64,000 nt of DNA from Nocardioides insulae DSM 17944 (lineage in GTDB: Bacteria; Actinomycetota; Actinomycetes; Propionibacteriales; Nocardioidaceae), in the NCBI RefSeq assembly GCF_000422825.1, contig NZ_KE383928.1:756930-820929 (forward strand), written 5' to 3'. Below are positions 53,901-63,627 of this stretch, piece by piece. Each line of letters opens with the position of its first letter. Position 1 is the stretch's first letter. The position numbers were made by a program, and so were the translations under genes. The notes beneath the pieces were generated by a model. It did no database searches. It saw only the letters and a list, made by a program, of their open reading frames with translations, and was not told the origin of the DNA.

Positions 53901-56900
53901 GCGTCGAGGACCCGCAGGGCGCCGAGGCCGAGGGGACGGTCCGGGTCGGTGTGACCGAGCCGGCCGAGGTCCAGGCCCCGCTGGCGGTGGACGACACCGC
54001 CCGGGCCGCACCCGGCCGCAGGATCGTGGTGGACGCGCTGGCCAACGACCACGTCGCCGAGGGTGACCGGGTCAGCATGGAGCTGGTCGACCCGCCGGAG
54101 GGCGTGTCCCTGGACGGCACGACCGGGCCGGTCTCGGTCCGGGTGCCGAACGGCGGCGAGGACGTCAAGGTCGTCTACACGCTGAGCAACGGGGTCTCCA
54201 CCACCCGGGCCACGATCCTGGTGCGGGCGGTGGAGGGGTTCAACAACCCGCCGGTGGTGCCCGACGCCTTCGGCCAGGACGCCGAGGGCGGTGCCGCCGA
54301 GAACACCGTCGTGGTCGACGTGCTCGAGGACGCCGTGGACCCCGACGGTCCCAAGGACGCACTGCAGGTCACCGAGGTGACGGCGCCCGCCGCGCTCGCC
54401 GCGTCGGTCGACGGCGGCTCGGTGACGCTGACCCGGGGCGAGCACCCCACGGTGGTGCCGGTGCGGGTCGAGGACGCCGACGGGGGCGCGACCACCGCGT
54501 CGGTCTACGTGCCGGCCGCCGGGAGCTCCCTGCCCTACGTCGACGGGGCCATCGAACTCGACCCGGGGGAGACGGTGACCGCCGCGCTCGAGGATTACGT
54601 GGTGGACCCTTCCGGCGAAGGGGTCTCGCTCACCCTCAAGGACCGGATCTGGCCCTCGCCCGAGGGGCAGATCAATGCCACCGTGACCGGGGAACGCGAG
54701 TTCGAGGTCTCCGCCGGGGAGCAGTACGCCGGACCGGGGGCGGTCAGCGTCGAGGTGCTCTCGGGGGTCACCGACACCTCGCCCGGGGTCAAGACGGTGC
54801 TCTCGGTGCCGGTCCAGGTGGGCTCCACCAGGCCCGCGCTGCGCTGCCCCTCGTCACCGCTGGAGGTGGCGCAGGGTCAGACGATCGAGATGGACATCAC
54901 CGCGCTGTGCCACACCTGGACCAGCGACCCCGACGAGGCCGACGACCTGGAGTACACCGCCGACTGGGAGGCCGGGGCGGACGGGCTCAGCATCATCGAA
55001 CCCAGGGGCGAGCAGATCAGCGTCGAGGCGGCGCCCGATGCGGAAGCCGGTACCGAGGCCACCCTGGCGGTCAAGACCCGCGGCAGCGAGCCGGGGCTGA
55101 TCCCGGTGGTCGTGGTCGCGGCCCCGTCGCCGTCGCTGGCGCCGGTCAGCGTCGAGGACATGGCGGCCGGTGAGGAACGTCGGGTCGACCTGCTGCCCTA
55201 TCTCACGACCGGTGCCGACAACCCGGACCCGCAGATCCTGAGCATCGAGGCGATGACCGAGCTGGACGTCGACGCCGAGGTCGACGGCACCAGCCTGGTG
55301 CTGCGCGCGGGCGAGGACGTGCACGGCACCGCCCGGTTCGCGGTGACGATGGCCGACGTCGGTGGCAACCCGCCGGCGAACCGGCAGGCGTCGAGCACCC
55401 TCGAGGTCACCATCCTGGACACCCCCGACGCCCCCACCGCGCCGGTGCCGGGGCGGACGGTGCGCAGCCAGGAAGTGGTGCTCTCCTGGCGGGCGCCGGA
55501 GGCCAACGGTGCGCCGATCGACCGCTACCGGGTGACCGGCGATCACGGTGCGGGCACCCGCGAATGCGGCTCGACCGGGTGCACGATCACCGGGCTGACC
55601 AACGGCGTGGACTACACCTTCACCGTGGAGGCGCACAACCGGGTCGGCTGGTCCGACCCGAGTCCGCGATCCGCGGTCGCCACCCCGGACGCCAAGCCGG
55701 GCATCGTCGGCGAGATCCGGCGTACCCGCGTGGGCGATGGCACGATCGCGCTGGCCTGGACCGCACCCACCACCCAGACCTCGGCGATCGAGCGCTACCA
55801 CGTCTCCTGGCCCGGTGGTGAGGGCGCGACCGTCAGCGGCCCGGCGGCGACCATCGGCGGGCTGGACAACGACAAGACCTACGTCTTCACGGTGGTGGCC
55901 GAGAACGCCTTCGACGTCGGGCCGGGGCGCACCTCGGCGCCGTACCAGTCGATCGGTACGCCGCCCGCACCGGGCGCGCCGACGGTCACCGACCAGGAGA
56001 CCGCGGGGGACGCGGGGGCGGTGAGCCTCGCCTGGGGGCCGGTGCTGCCCAACGGGCCCGGCCCGGTGACCTACACCGTGCAGCGCAACGGCGCCCCGCT
56101 GGCGCAGTGCACCAACCAGACGGCCACCACCTGCGACGACACCGGCATCAGCTACGACGGCCAGACCTACCGCTACACCGTGACCGCCTCCAACGCCGGG
56201 GTGCCCGGTACGCCCGGCGGCGCGGCCCGCACCAGCGCCCCCAGCGCCGCGGAGAGCTGGACCGCAGTCGGCAAGCCGGCCGACTGGGGTTCGTGGAGCG
56301 CCAGTGCCCCGAAGGCGGACGGGAAGGCGGTGGTCAGCTACACCGTGCCCAACTCGCGCGGGGCGACGTCGACGGTCAAGGTCACGGTGGGCGGGACGGT
56401 GTACACCTACGAGGAGACCGGCCAGCAGAGCCACAGCTACGACCTGAGCACCGGTTCGGCGCACTCGGTGAGCCTGCAACTGTGCAACGAGCAGACCTGC
56501 GGAGCGGAGACCGGGAGCACGTCGGTCCAGACCTACGACCAGCTGACCAACGCGATCAGATCGGTCACGGCGAACCGTTCCGGCAACTCGGCGAGTTGGA
56601 CGGTCACGGTCGACACCATGGGTCGCAGCGCCTCGCTGCGGATCAGGAGTTCCCAGCGGGACGTCTCGAAGACGCTCTCGGGGACCGGCGTCCAGACCTA
56701 CACCACCTCGGCGGTGGACCTCGGTTACGAGGTCACGGAGAAGGTCACGGTGACCGTGACCGACTCGGGTCGGGGCAGCGACTCGGCGACCGCATCGGTC
56801 ACCACACCGGACCGGCCAGCGAGGAGCGTGCGGGTCAGCCACGGATCCAAGTGCAACGACAGCGGCTCTACGCCGTGCAAGGTCAACTCGCCCGACGGCA

Positions 56901-57130
56901 CCCGCTGCGACGTCGCGGAGTGCCGCCGGATCGGCGTGACCCTGGAGAACTTCAACCTCGAGGACCCGGGCGCGACGTTCCGCTGCACGGCCAACAGCAG
57001 CGCGGGCGGCGGCTTCCAGATCAGGCAGCTCAGCGATGGCTACGCCGAGCCCGGGTGGTACGCCGGCCGGATCGACTGGATCGAGGTCACCTGCGACGGG
57101 GTGAGCAGCGGGAAGTTCGACTGGTATTGA
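50969..57130 (+). CDS. giant membrane-anchored Ig-like/FnIII repeat protein, paralogue 1
   Basis: 2053 residues. A single N-terminal signal-anchor (about 10-30, YLALLIVVAGLSWVAVRADG) implies a large extracellular part. Residues about 40-365 look propeller-like. A charged linker with PPKAEDD (about 392) precedes about ten Ig/cadherin-like repeats marked by LDND or LANDV motifs (near 411, 615, 715, 814, 1020). FnIII domains begin near 1487, 1575 and 1667. A Cys-containing C-terminal domain (about 1950-2053) has CND, CDVAECRRIGV, FRCTANS and VTCDG. ATG 50969 follows GAGGTGGGG. It is divergent from FHA-kinase and followed by its paralogue and a MoxR ATPase. Adhesion or cell-wall role is inferred. 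Confidence 0.88.
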   Translation: MARSSRGRAVSLAPYLALLIVVAGLSWVAVRADGYQAHDPELHDGGVWVTNTADGFYGRMNKPINQLDSAIPAELGSTPDVVQDGAAVVAVDPGQGSITAIDPGQVEMVQGERAVLPADAAVQLAGGTVAVLDPASGQLWAQRVDPVAQHPTVSALDSQTDPTAELGGDAALAVSRDGDVVVLSAAEDQLTELSAGESGLQPADPQDLESPVGAGSTVTTVGDTAVVLDRESGTLSVVGGGTSQLAPDAVLQQPGPDAGSVLVAEGDRLVSVDLASGEAEVIADGAAGTPAQPVRLGACVFGAWSGADGYVAQRCGDEDTAMNTLGAGSSDLVFRVNRGEIVLNDRSSGRVWDLDTDAPTRIDDWESFKKKTVDTEDDKQQEDETTSGDRRPPKAEDDQFGARPGRTTVLYPLDNDAAPQGRLLSVQSLDQPSDPDTELTISPNGQTVQIRLPQGATRPVTFAYHVDDGREGVSDQAQVTVTPRQDGENEVPALREGFEPETWSVPAGGVLEIPVLPDWRDYDDGDPISVAAATAERGDRTGATARVTGSGRIRFTAPAQRGDSTISYQVSDGVGEPVEESVRVRVQDHRDRQAVAPSAQPDVVSGEVGKPILIRPLANDHPGSDPTTPDAELVLAGQVASPGGARVSTDLVEGTVTLRANSPRTYFLDYDAAYGNSQFSRAKIRVDVRPAQNPPRDPVAMPDQVTLSGQAPTLVDVLANDVDAAGRVLTVQGAQAADDADLDVSVVEGRWVRIAARQPLLGAGSRVVHYTLSNGANSGVTGDVMVSQRPRPEDNTPVTEVDRVTVRAGSAAAIPVLDNDFSPAGDPLRLVDDVAEAEAGQLVVRPPGDEEVPLGQAYVTGRVVKYVAPTVRETTTYTIGYQATNSAGEVAPGSAEVTVLPAEDNRPPEPPLLEGRVMAGGEVTLRLPGAEVDPDGDPVTLTSISVPPKLGRILSSGANSLVYEAFPGSTGTDEFSYRVEDPQGAEAEGTVRVGVTEPAEVQAPLAVDDTARAAPGRRIVVDALANDHVAEGDRVSMELVDPPEGVSLDGTTGPVSVRVPNGGEDVKVVYTLSNGVSTTRATILVRAVEGFNNPPVVPDAFGQDAEGGAAENTVVVDVLEDAVDPDGPKDALQVTEVTAPAALAASVDGGSVTLTRGEHPTVVPVRVEDADGGATTASVYVPAAGSSLPYVDGAIELDPGETVTAALEDYVVDPSGEGVSLTLKDRIWPSPEGQINATVTGEREFEVSAGEQYAGPGAVSVEVLSGVTDTSPGVKTVLSVPVQVGSTRPALRCPSSPLEVAQGQTIEMDITALCHTWTSDPDEADDLEYTADWEAGADGLSIIEPRGEQISVEAAPDAEAGTEATLAVKTRGSEPGLIPVVVVAAPSPSLAPVSVEDMAAGEERRVDLLPYLTTGADNPDPQILSIEAMTELDVDAEVDGTSLVLRAGEDVHGTARFAVTMADVGGNPPANRQASSTLEVTILDTPDAPTAPVPGRTVRSQEVVLSWRAPEANGAPIDRYRVTGDHGAGTRECGSTGCTITGLTNGVDYTFTVEAHNRVGWSDPSPRSAVATPDAKPGIVGEIRRTRVGDGTIALAWTAPTTQTSAIERYHVSWPGGEGATVSGPAATIGGLDNDKTYVFTVVAENAFDVGPGRTSAPYQSIGTPPAPGAPTVTDQETAGDAGAVSLAWGPVLPNGPGPVTYTVQRNGAPLAQCTNQTATTCDDTGISYDGQTYRYTVTASNAGVPGTPGGAARTSAPSAAESWTAVGKPADWGSWSASAPKADGKAVVSYTVPNSRGATSTVKVTVGGTVYTYEETGQQSHSYDLSTGSAHSVSLQLCNEQTCGAETGSTSVQTYDQLTNAIRSVTANRSGNSASWTVTVDTMGRSASLRIRSSQRDVSKTLSGTGVQTYTTSAVDLGYEVTEKVTVTVTDSGRGSDSATASVTTPDRPARSVRVSHGSKCNDSGSTPCKVNSPDGTRCDVAECRRIGVTLENFNLEDPGATFRCTANSSAGGGFQIRQLSDGYAEPGWYAGRIDWIEVTCDGVSSGKFDWY

Positions 57131-57247
57131 CCGATCCGCCCAGGTCTCCGGCGGGGGATTGAGCCTCTCCCGATGTGGGTAGGCATGTCTCGGCGAGGGC
57201 GCACCCGGATCGGGCAGGGCTGAGACGAACGACTCGGGAGAGCAGCA
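57131..57247. other. gap between the giant paralogues
   Basis: 117 bases without a clear terminator. A weak promoter candidate TTGAGC (57159) / TAGGCA (57180) has a short 15-base spacer, so read-through from the first giant gene is likely. Confidence 0.3.
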
Positions 57248-60200
57248 GTGGGCAAGGCAGGGACGGCGAGGCGGTATGCCGCGCCGGCGCCGTACCTCGC
57301 GCTGCTGCTGGTCGTGGTCGGCCTCTCCTGGGTGGCGGTGCGGGCCGACGGCTACCAGGCCCACGACCCGGAGTTGCACGACGGCGGGGTCTGGGTGACC
57401 AACCGGGCCGACGGCTTCTACGGCCGGATGAACAAGCCGATCAACCAGCTCGACAGCGCGCTCCCGACCGAGCTGGGCAGCTCGCCCGACGTGGTCCAGG
57501 ACGGTGCCGGTGTGGTGGGCGTGGATCTGGCCCGGCAGCAGGTCGCCACCATCGACCCGGCCGGGGTGGTGGTGGTCGAGGGCGATGTGGCCGCCGTACC
57601 GGCGCAGGCCCGGGTCGGGCTGAGCGGTGGCACCCTCGCTGTCGTCGACCCGGCCGACGGCCGGATATGGGGCACCCTGGCCGATTCGGGTACGGGCATC
57701 CCGGCGGCCAGCACGGTGGACGCGCAGAACGACCCGATCGCCGAACTCGGTGGCGATGCCGACCTCGCGGTCAGCACCGGCGGCACGGCCGTCGTCCTCT
57801 CCGCCGCCGCGGACACCCTCAGCCTGCTGCGCCCCTCAGGGGCCGACCTGGGCGCACCGGAGACCCGGTCGCTGGACCAGGAGATCGGTCCGGGGTCGAG
57901 CGTCACCACGGTGGGCGAGGCCCCCGTCGTCCTCGACGGGGAGTCCGGCACCCTCCTGCTCCCCAGCGGCGCGACCTCGTCGGTCTCCTCCGACGCGGTC
58001 CTGCAACAGCCCGGGCCCGAGGCCGACGAGGTGGTCCTGGCGGACGGCGGCCGACTGGTCACCGTCGACCTCGAGACCGGCGACTCCCGGGATCTCACCG
58101 ACGGCATCGCTGGTACGCCGGCCGAGCCGGTGCGGCTCGGAGCCTGTGTGTTCGGCGCCTGGTCGAGCATGGGCGGCGCCGACGCGTCGGTGGCCCAGCG
58201 CTGCGGTGGGGGCGGCACCGACGTGGCGAGTCTGGGGCCGACCGCCTCGGATCTGGTGTTCCGGGTCAACCGCGGGGAGATCGTGCTCAACGACCGCGCC
58301 ACCGGGTCGGTGTGGGACCTCGACACCGACAGCCCGACCCAGATCGACGACTGGGAGGCGTTCAAGAAGGAGGTCGTCGACTCCGAGGACGCCGAGCAGC
58401 AGCAGGAGCAGGAGTCGGTCGGCGACCGGCGTCCGCCGAAGGCCGAGGACGACCGGTTCGGCGCCCGCCCGGGTCGGCTGACCGTGCTGCACCCGCTGGA
58501 CAACGATGCGGCGCCGCAGGGACGGCTGCTCTCCATCCGCTCCGTCGACACACCGCACGGTGAGGCCGAGGTGACGGTGAGCCCGGACGGCCAGACCGTC
58601 CAGATCCGGCTCCCGGAGGGAACCGCCACCCCGGTCACCTTCACCTACCACGTAGACGACGGCACCCGGGACGTCGCGGCGTCCGCCGAGGTCACCGTCA
58701 CGCCGCGCAGCGATCAGGTCAACGCCCGCCCCACCCGGCGGGAGGGGTACGACGAGGCGGAGCCGGAGCGCTGGGCGGTGCCGGCGGGCGGGGTCCTCGA
58801 TCTCCCGGTGCTGCCGGACTGGCGCGATTACGGCGACGGTGACCCGCTCGGTGTCACGTCCGCAACCGTGTCGGGCGCGGCTAGCCAGGGGGCCGAGGCC
58901 CGGGTGGCCGGTGACGGGCGGATCCGGCTCACCGCTCCGGCCCGTCGGGGCGAGGTCACCGTCGACTACGTCGTCGGCGACGCGGTGGGAGAGAGCGCCC
59001 AGGGGTCGGTCAGTGTCCTGGTGCAGGACGCGACCGCCCGGGAGGCGGTCGCGCCGCGGGCCCAGCCCGATGTGGTGACCGGTGAGGCCGGCGAGCCCAT
59101 CCTGATCCGGCCGCTGGCCAACGACCACCCGGGCTCGGACCCGCTCGACCCGAACGCCGCGCTCACCCTTGCCGGTGAGGTGACTCCGGTCGGCGGCGCG
59201 CAGGTGACCACCGACCGGGTGTCGGGCACCCTGAGCTTCCGGGCCGAGCAGCCGCGCACCTACTTCTTGGAGTACGACGCCGCCTACGGCAACTCGGCCT
59301 TCTCCCGGGCGAGGATCCGGGTCGACGTCCGTCCCGCCGACGATCTGCGGGCGCCGGTGGCGGTGCCGGACCAGGCGTCCCTGGTGGGCCAGTCGCCGCG
59401 GCTGGTCGACGTCCTCGCCAACGACGTCGACCCGGCCGGCCAACTCCTCACCGTGCAGAGCGCCGAGGCGGAGTCCGAGGCGTTGGACGTGACCGTGGTC
59501 GAGGGACGGTGGGTGCGGGTCTCGCTGCGGCAGGACACCTTGGCCCCGAGCCCGCAGACGGTGAGCTACACGATCAGCAACGGCGCCTCCTCCGCCGAGG
59601 GGGAGGTCGTGGTCACCCAACGCCCCGACCAGCTGGATCCCACCCCGGTCACCGAGGCGGACCCGGTCACGGTGCGCGCCGGTGCCTCCGTCTCGGTGCC
59701 GGTGCTCGACAACGACTTCAGCCCGACCGGGGAACCCGTGCAACTGGTCGACGACGTCGCGGGGGCAGAGCCGGGCCAGCTGACCGTGCGCCCGAGCGCG
59801 GAGGACCGGCCCACCCTCGGGAACGCCTACGTCGCCGGGCGGCACGTCCGCTACGTCGCCCCCGGCGATCTCGAGGAGGCCGCGACCGCCACCATCGACT
59901 ACCAGGCATCCGTGTCCTCCGGGGAGTCCGCGCCGGGCACCGTCGAGGTCACCGTGCTACCGGCCGACGACAACCGGGTGCCCGAGCCGCCCGCCCTGGA
60001 GGGCCGGGTCACCGCCGGTGACCGACTCACCCTCCGGCTGCCGGGCGCGGGCGTCGACCCGGACGGCGACCCGGTGACCCTCACCTCGATCAGTACGCCA
60101 CCGCGGCTGGGCCGGGTGCTCAACCATGGTGCGAACTCGCTGGTCTATGAGGCGTTCCCGGACAGTGGCGGCACCGACGAGTTCGGCTACACCGTCGAGG

Positions 60201-63200
60201 ACGAGCAGGGCGGCACGGCCGAGGGCACGGTCCGGGTGGCGGTCGCGCCACCGGCGGAACCGCAGCCGCCCCTGGCCGTCGACGACACCGCCCGGGTCGC
60301 GCCCGGGCGGACCGTGCGGGTCGACGCTGTGGCCAACGACCACGTGGCGGCGGGCGACCGGGTCACGATGGAGCTGGTCGACCCACCGGAGGGCGTCGAA
60401 CTGACCGGTGACACCGGTCCGATCTCGGTCCGGGCACCCGAGGACGGTGGCGATGTGTCCGTCGTCTACACCCTCGGCAACGGCGTCAGCACGACGCGCG
60501 GCACCGTCCTGGTGCGTTCGGTCGAGGGGTACGACAACCCGCCGATCGTCCCCGACGCCTTCGGGCGCGACGAGCAGGGTGCAGCGACCAGCTCCACGGT
60601 CACCGTCGACCTGCTGGCGAACGCCACCGACCCGGACGGCCCCGACGACGCCCTGCGGATCAGCCAGGTCGTCCTGCCCGCGGAGGAGATCTACGACGTC
60701 GACGGCGGCTCGCTCACCCTCCCGCGCGGTGACGAACCGAGTGTCGTGCCCGTCCGGGTGACCGACGCCGACGGCGGTGCCACGACCGCGTCGGTCTACG
60801 TCCCGGCGCGCGACGAGTCGGCGCCGTACGCCCGTGGCAGCATCGAGCTCGACCCGGGACAGACCCGTACGGTCGACATCTCCGAGCACGTGGTCGACCC
60901 TGCCGGCGGCGAGGTCCGGCTCACCCTCGTGGACCGGATCTGGACCTCGCCCGAGGGCCAGCTCGCTGCCCGGACCACCGACGAGCGCACCATCGAGCTC
61001 ACCGCCGGTGAGGACTACCAGGGGCCGGCCGCGGTCAGCTTCGAGGTCACCACCGGACGAGGCGTCGATGACGCCGAGGGCCGCACCGGCATCCTCACCG
61101 TGCCCGTGCAGGTCGGGGAGACCGCCCCGGTGCTGAGGTGTCCCGAGGAACCGATCGGCATCGCCCAGGGACAGAGCATGACCCTCGACGTCTCCGCGGT
61201 CTGCCATACCTGGACCACCGACCCCGAGGACGCCGACGGCCTCGAGTACGCCGCCGACTGGCAGGCGAGCAGCGACGGACTGAGCATCATCGAGCCGCGC
61301 GGCCGGCGGATCAGCGTGGCCGCCGACGGCGACGCCAAGGTCGGCTCCACCGGGCGACTCACCGTCTCGACCGAGCACGGCGCCACGGGCGTCGTCCCGA
61401 TCGTGGTCACCGCCCAGCCGGCGCCCACCCTGGCGCCGGTCTCGGTCGACGACCTCCGCGCGGGCGAGGAGCGCACCCTGGACCTGGCGAATTTCCTCAC
61501 CCCGGGCGTGGACGAGGCCGACCCGCGGATCCTCGAGGTCACCCCGCTCACCACCCTGGACGTCGACGCCCGGGCGGACGGCTCGCGGCTGATCCTGCGG
61601 ACGGGCGACCGCGTCCACGGTCCCGCTCGCTTCCGCGTCGAGATGACCGACGTGGCCGGTGAGGACCCACCGCCCAACCGGCGCGCGACCACGACCGTGC
61701 GTGCGGTGGTCCGCGACCGGCCGGCGACGCCGGCCGCGCCGGTGCCCGGCCGCACCGTGCGTAGCCAGGAGGTCCAGCTGTCCTGGCGGGCACCGGAGTC
61801 GAACGGCTCGCCGATCGACCGCTACCGGGTCACCGGCACCGGGGACGCCGGCACCACGATCTGTGCCACCACCACCTGCACCGTCGACGGACTGACCAAC
61901 GGTCGGTCCTATAGCTTCACCGTGCAGGCGCACAACGCGCTGGGCTGGTCGGAGACGAGTCGCAGCTCGGCGCAGGCCGTTCCCGACGCCAAGCCCGGAC
62001 AGGTCGGTCCGATCCGGTTGCAACGGGTCGGCGAGGGCCAGCTGGTCCTCGCCTGGAACCGTCCGGAGCGGGAGAGCTCGATCGACCACTACCTGGTGAG
62101 CTGGCCCGGCGGCGGTGAGGCAAGACAGGTCACTCGCCCACAGGCTGCCATCGGGGGTCTGGACAACGAGAAGACCTATGCCTTCTCGGTGGTGGCGGTC
62201 AACGATCTCGCGTCCGGTCCGGTGCGTGTCTCGGCGCCCCATCAGTCGGTCGGTACGCCGGCCGCGCCGGCGCGGCCGAGGATCGAGGACCGGCAGACCG
62301 CCGGGGACACCGGCGCGGTCGAGGTCACCTGGAGTGCGGTCCCGCCCAACGGACCCGGCCCGGTCACCTACACGGTGCTGCGCAACGGCACCAGGCTGCC
62401 GCACTGCACCGGGCTGCGGACGCTGAGCTGCGTGGACGCCGGGATGCGCTACGACGGCACCTCCTACCGCTACCAGGTCACCGCCACCAATGCGGGTGTG
62501 CCGGGTGTGACCGGCGGTGCGGCGCGGACAAGCCGACCCAGTGCGGCCTCCTCCTGGGCGGCCGTGGGCAGTCCGGCGGCGTGGCAGAGCTGGAGCGTGA
62601 CCGCGCCGAAGGCCGACAGGCGCGCGAAGCTGACCTACTCCGTGCCCGACTCCCGCGGCGAGGAGTCCACGGTACGGGTGTACGTCGACGGCACTCGGCG
62701 TACGACACTCCCCGATCAGCACGGCACCCCGACCAGGTACTACAGCCTCGGGGTCAACGCTCCCCACCGGATCGCCCTGCAGTTGTGCAACGAGTCGGGC
62801 TGCGGCCCGATCACCCCCACCCAGTCGGTGCAGACCGCCGGACCGCTCGATGCCGGCACGATCCGAGCCACCGGCACCCCGACCGGTACCGACAGCAAGA
62901 TCCGCTGGTCGATCTCCTGGGACTCGGAGGGGGCGCCGACGCGCATCACCGTCAAGGGGATCAACACCTCCCGCAACACGGCGGCCAGCAGCGCCGGCGT
63001 GGGCCCGACGAGCGTCCGTACGGGCGACATGGGCGTAGGGGCGAGCACCGTGGAGAGGCTGCGGATCACGATCCAGGACAGGAGCGAGTACGGTCGCTCG
63101 TCGGTGTCGGCCGTGTTCTCCTCGGCCAGGACCCCGGCGCCGAACCGGACCGTGAATGTCACCCGGGGCAGCCAGTGCAACGACGACCCCAGCTTCGATG

Positions 63201-63499
63201 CGCCCTCGTGTCAGGGGTTCGGGATCCCGAGCGCGTGCACGGACAAGACCTGCGGGCGGATCCAGGTCCATCTCAGCGGGTTCGGTGCCAGCCGGGTGAC
63301 CTGCACCTTCCACTCCGTGGACAGGGCGAACTGGGGGCATTCGGAGAACTTCGCGGGAAACGGCACCTACCAGGCCGACGCGTACTACGGGAAGCCGGAG
63401 AAGGAGCAGTGGATCCGCTGCCAGAAGGCGAACGGGTCCGATGGGATCGAGGAGTCGAACCACCATCCGTGGCCGACCGCCGGATTCGGCGGCGGCTGA
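57248..63499 (+). CDS. giant membrane-anchored Ig-like/FnIII repeat protein, paralogue 2
   Basis: 2083 residues with the same domain order as the preceding protein: signal-anchor (about 11-32), propeller-like region, PPKAEDD linker (about 396), Ig/cadherin-like repeats with LDND/LAND motifs, FnIII domains from about 1492, and a Cys-containing C-terminus from about 1967 (CND, CTDKTCGRIQV, VTCTFHS, IRCQKANG). The first 80 residues are nearly identical to paralogue 1 (VRADGYQAHDPELHDGGVWV), while the C-terminal 200 differ strongly. GTG 57248 follows GGGAG. A head-to-tail gene duplication is evident. It ends 128 bases before a MoxR-type ATPase gene. Confidence 0.88.
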   Translation: MGKAGTARRYAAPAPYLALLLVVVGLSWVAVRADGYQAHDPELHDGGVWVTNRADGFYGRMNKPINQLDSALPTELGSSPDVVQDGAGVVGVDLARQQVATIDPAGVVVVEGDVAAVPAQARVGLSGGTLAVVDPADGRIWGTLADSGTGIPAASTVDAQNDPIAELGGDADLAVSTGGTAVVLSAAADTLSLLRPSGADLGAPETRSLDQEIGPGSSVTTVGEAPVVLDGESGTLLLPSGATSSVSSDAVLQQPGPEADEVVLADGGRLVTVDLETGDSRDLTDGIAGTPAEPVRLGACVFGAWSSMGGADASVAQRCGGGGTDVASLGPTASDLVFRVNRGEIVLNDRATGSVWDLDTDSPTQIDDWEAFKKEVVDSEDAEQQQEQESVGDRRPPKAEDDRFGARPGRLTVLHPLDNDAAPQGRLLSIRSVDTPHGEAEVTVSPDGQTVQIRLPEGTATPVTFTYHVDDGTRDVAASAEVTVTPRSDQVNARPTRREGYDEAEPERWAVPAGGVLDLPVLPDWRDYGDGDPLGVTSATVSGAASQGAEARVAGDGRIRLTAPARRGEVTVDYVVGDAVGESAQGSVSVLVQDATAREAVAPRAQPDVVTGEAGEPILIRPLANDHPGSDPLDPNAALTLAGEVTPVGGAQVTTDRVSGTLSFRAEQPRTYFLEYDAAYGNSAFSRARIRVDVRPADDLRAPVAVPDQASLVGQSPRLVDVLANDVDPAGQLLTVQSAEAESEALDVTVVEGRWVRVSLRQDTLAPSPQTVSYTISNGASSAEGEVVVTQRPDQLDPTPVTEADPVTVRAGASVSVPVLDNDFSPTGEPVQLVDDVAGAEPGQLTVRPSAEDRPTLGNAYVAGRHVRYVAPGDLEEAATATIDYQASVSSGESAPGTVEVTVLPADDNRVPEPPALEGRVTAGDRLTLRLPGAGVDPDGDPVTLTSISTPPRLGRVLNHGANSLVYEAFPDSGGTDEFGYTVEDEQGGTAEGTVRVAVAPPAEPQPPLAVDDTARVAPGRTVRVDAVANDHVAAGDRVTMELVDPPEGVELTGDTGPISVRAPEDGGDVSVVYTLGNGVSTTRGTVLVRSVEGYDNPPIVPDAFGRDEQGAATSSTVTVDLLANATDPDGPDDALRISQVVLPAEEIYDVDGGSLTLPRGDEPSVVPVRVTDADGGATTASVYVPARDESAPYARGSIELDPGQTRTVDISEHVVDPAGGEVRLTLVDRIWTSPEGQLAARTTDERTIELTAGEDYQGPAAVSFEVTTGRGVDDAEGRTGILTVPVQVGETAPVLRCPEEPIGIAQGQSMTLDVSAVCHTWTTDPEDADGLEYAADWQASSDGLSIIEPRGRRISVAADGDAKVGSTGRLTVSTEHGATGVVPIVVTAQPAPTLAPVSVDDLRAGEERTLDLANFLTPGVDEADPRILEVTPLTTLDVDARADGSRLILRTGDRVHGPARFRVEMTDVAGEDPPPNRRATTTVRAVVRDRPATPAAPVPGRTVRSQEVQLSWRAPESNGSPIDRYRVTGTGDAGTTICATTTCTVDGLTNGRSYSFTVQAHNALGWSETSRSSAQAVPDAKPGQVGPIRLQRVGEGQLVLAWNRPERESSIDHYLVSWPGGGEARQVTRPQAAIGGLDNEKTYAFSVVAVNDLASGPVRVSAPHQSVGTPAAPARPRIEDRQTAGDTGAVEVTWSAVPPNGPGPVTYTVLRNGTRLPHCTGLRTLSCVDAGMRYDGTSYRYQVTATNAGVPGVTGGAARTSRPSAASSWAAVGSPAAWQSWSVTAPKADRRAKLTYSVPDSRGEESTVRVYVDGTRRTTLPDQHGTPTRYYSLGVNAPHRIALQLCNESGCGPITPTQSVQTAGPLDAGTIRATGTPTGTDSKIRWSISWDSEGAPTRITVKGINTSRNTAASSAGVGPTSVRTGDMGVGASTVERLRITIQDRSEYGRSSVSAVFSSARTPAPNRTVNVTRGSQCNDDPSFDAPSCQGFGIPSACTDKTCGRIQVHLSGFGASRVTCTFHSVDRANWGHSENFAGNGTYQADAYYGKPEKEQWIRCQKANGSDGIEESNHHPWPTAGFGGG

Positions 63500-63627
63500 G
63501 GGGCATCGCCGACTCGTCGCCGGGCCACCCTGGCGCCGTACCATGGCCGACGGTCGCCCGGCCGGTAAACGGCCAGCAGCAGTGAATCAGCAGCAAGCAG
63601 CAGTGCACAGATGAGAGACAGGACGAG

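Noticed and set aside
59957-63544. 1195-codon minus-strand ORF opposite the second giant gene
   Set aside because: No domains, biased composition, and it runs past the giant gene end only because stops are rare in this frame at high GC.
63540-63620. CAGCAG-rich stretch before the MoxR gene as a CRISPR or attachment repeat
   Set aside because: Units are short, irregular and without spacers; simple-sequence drift in an untranslated gap.
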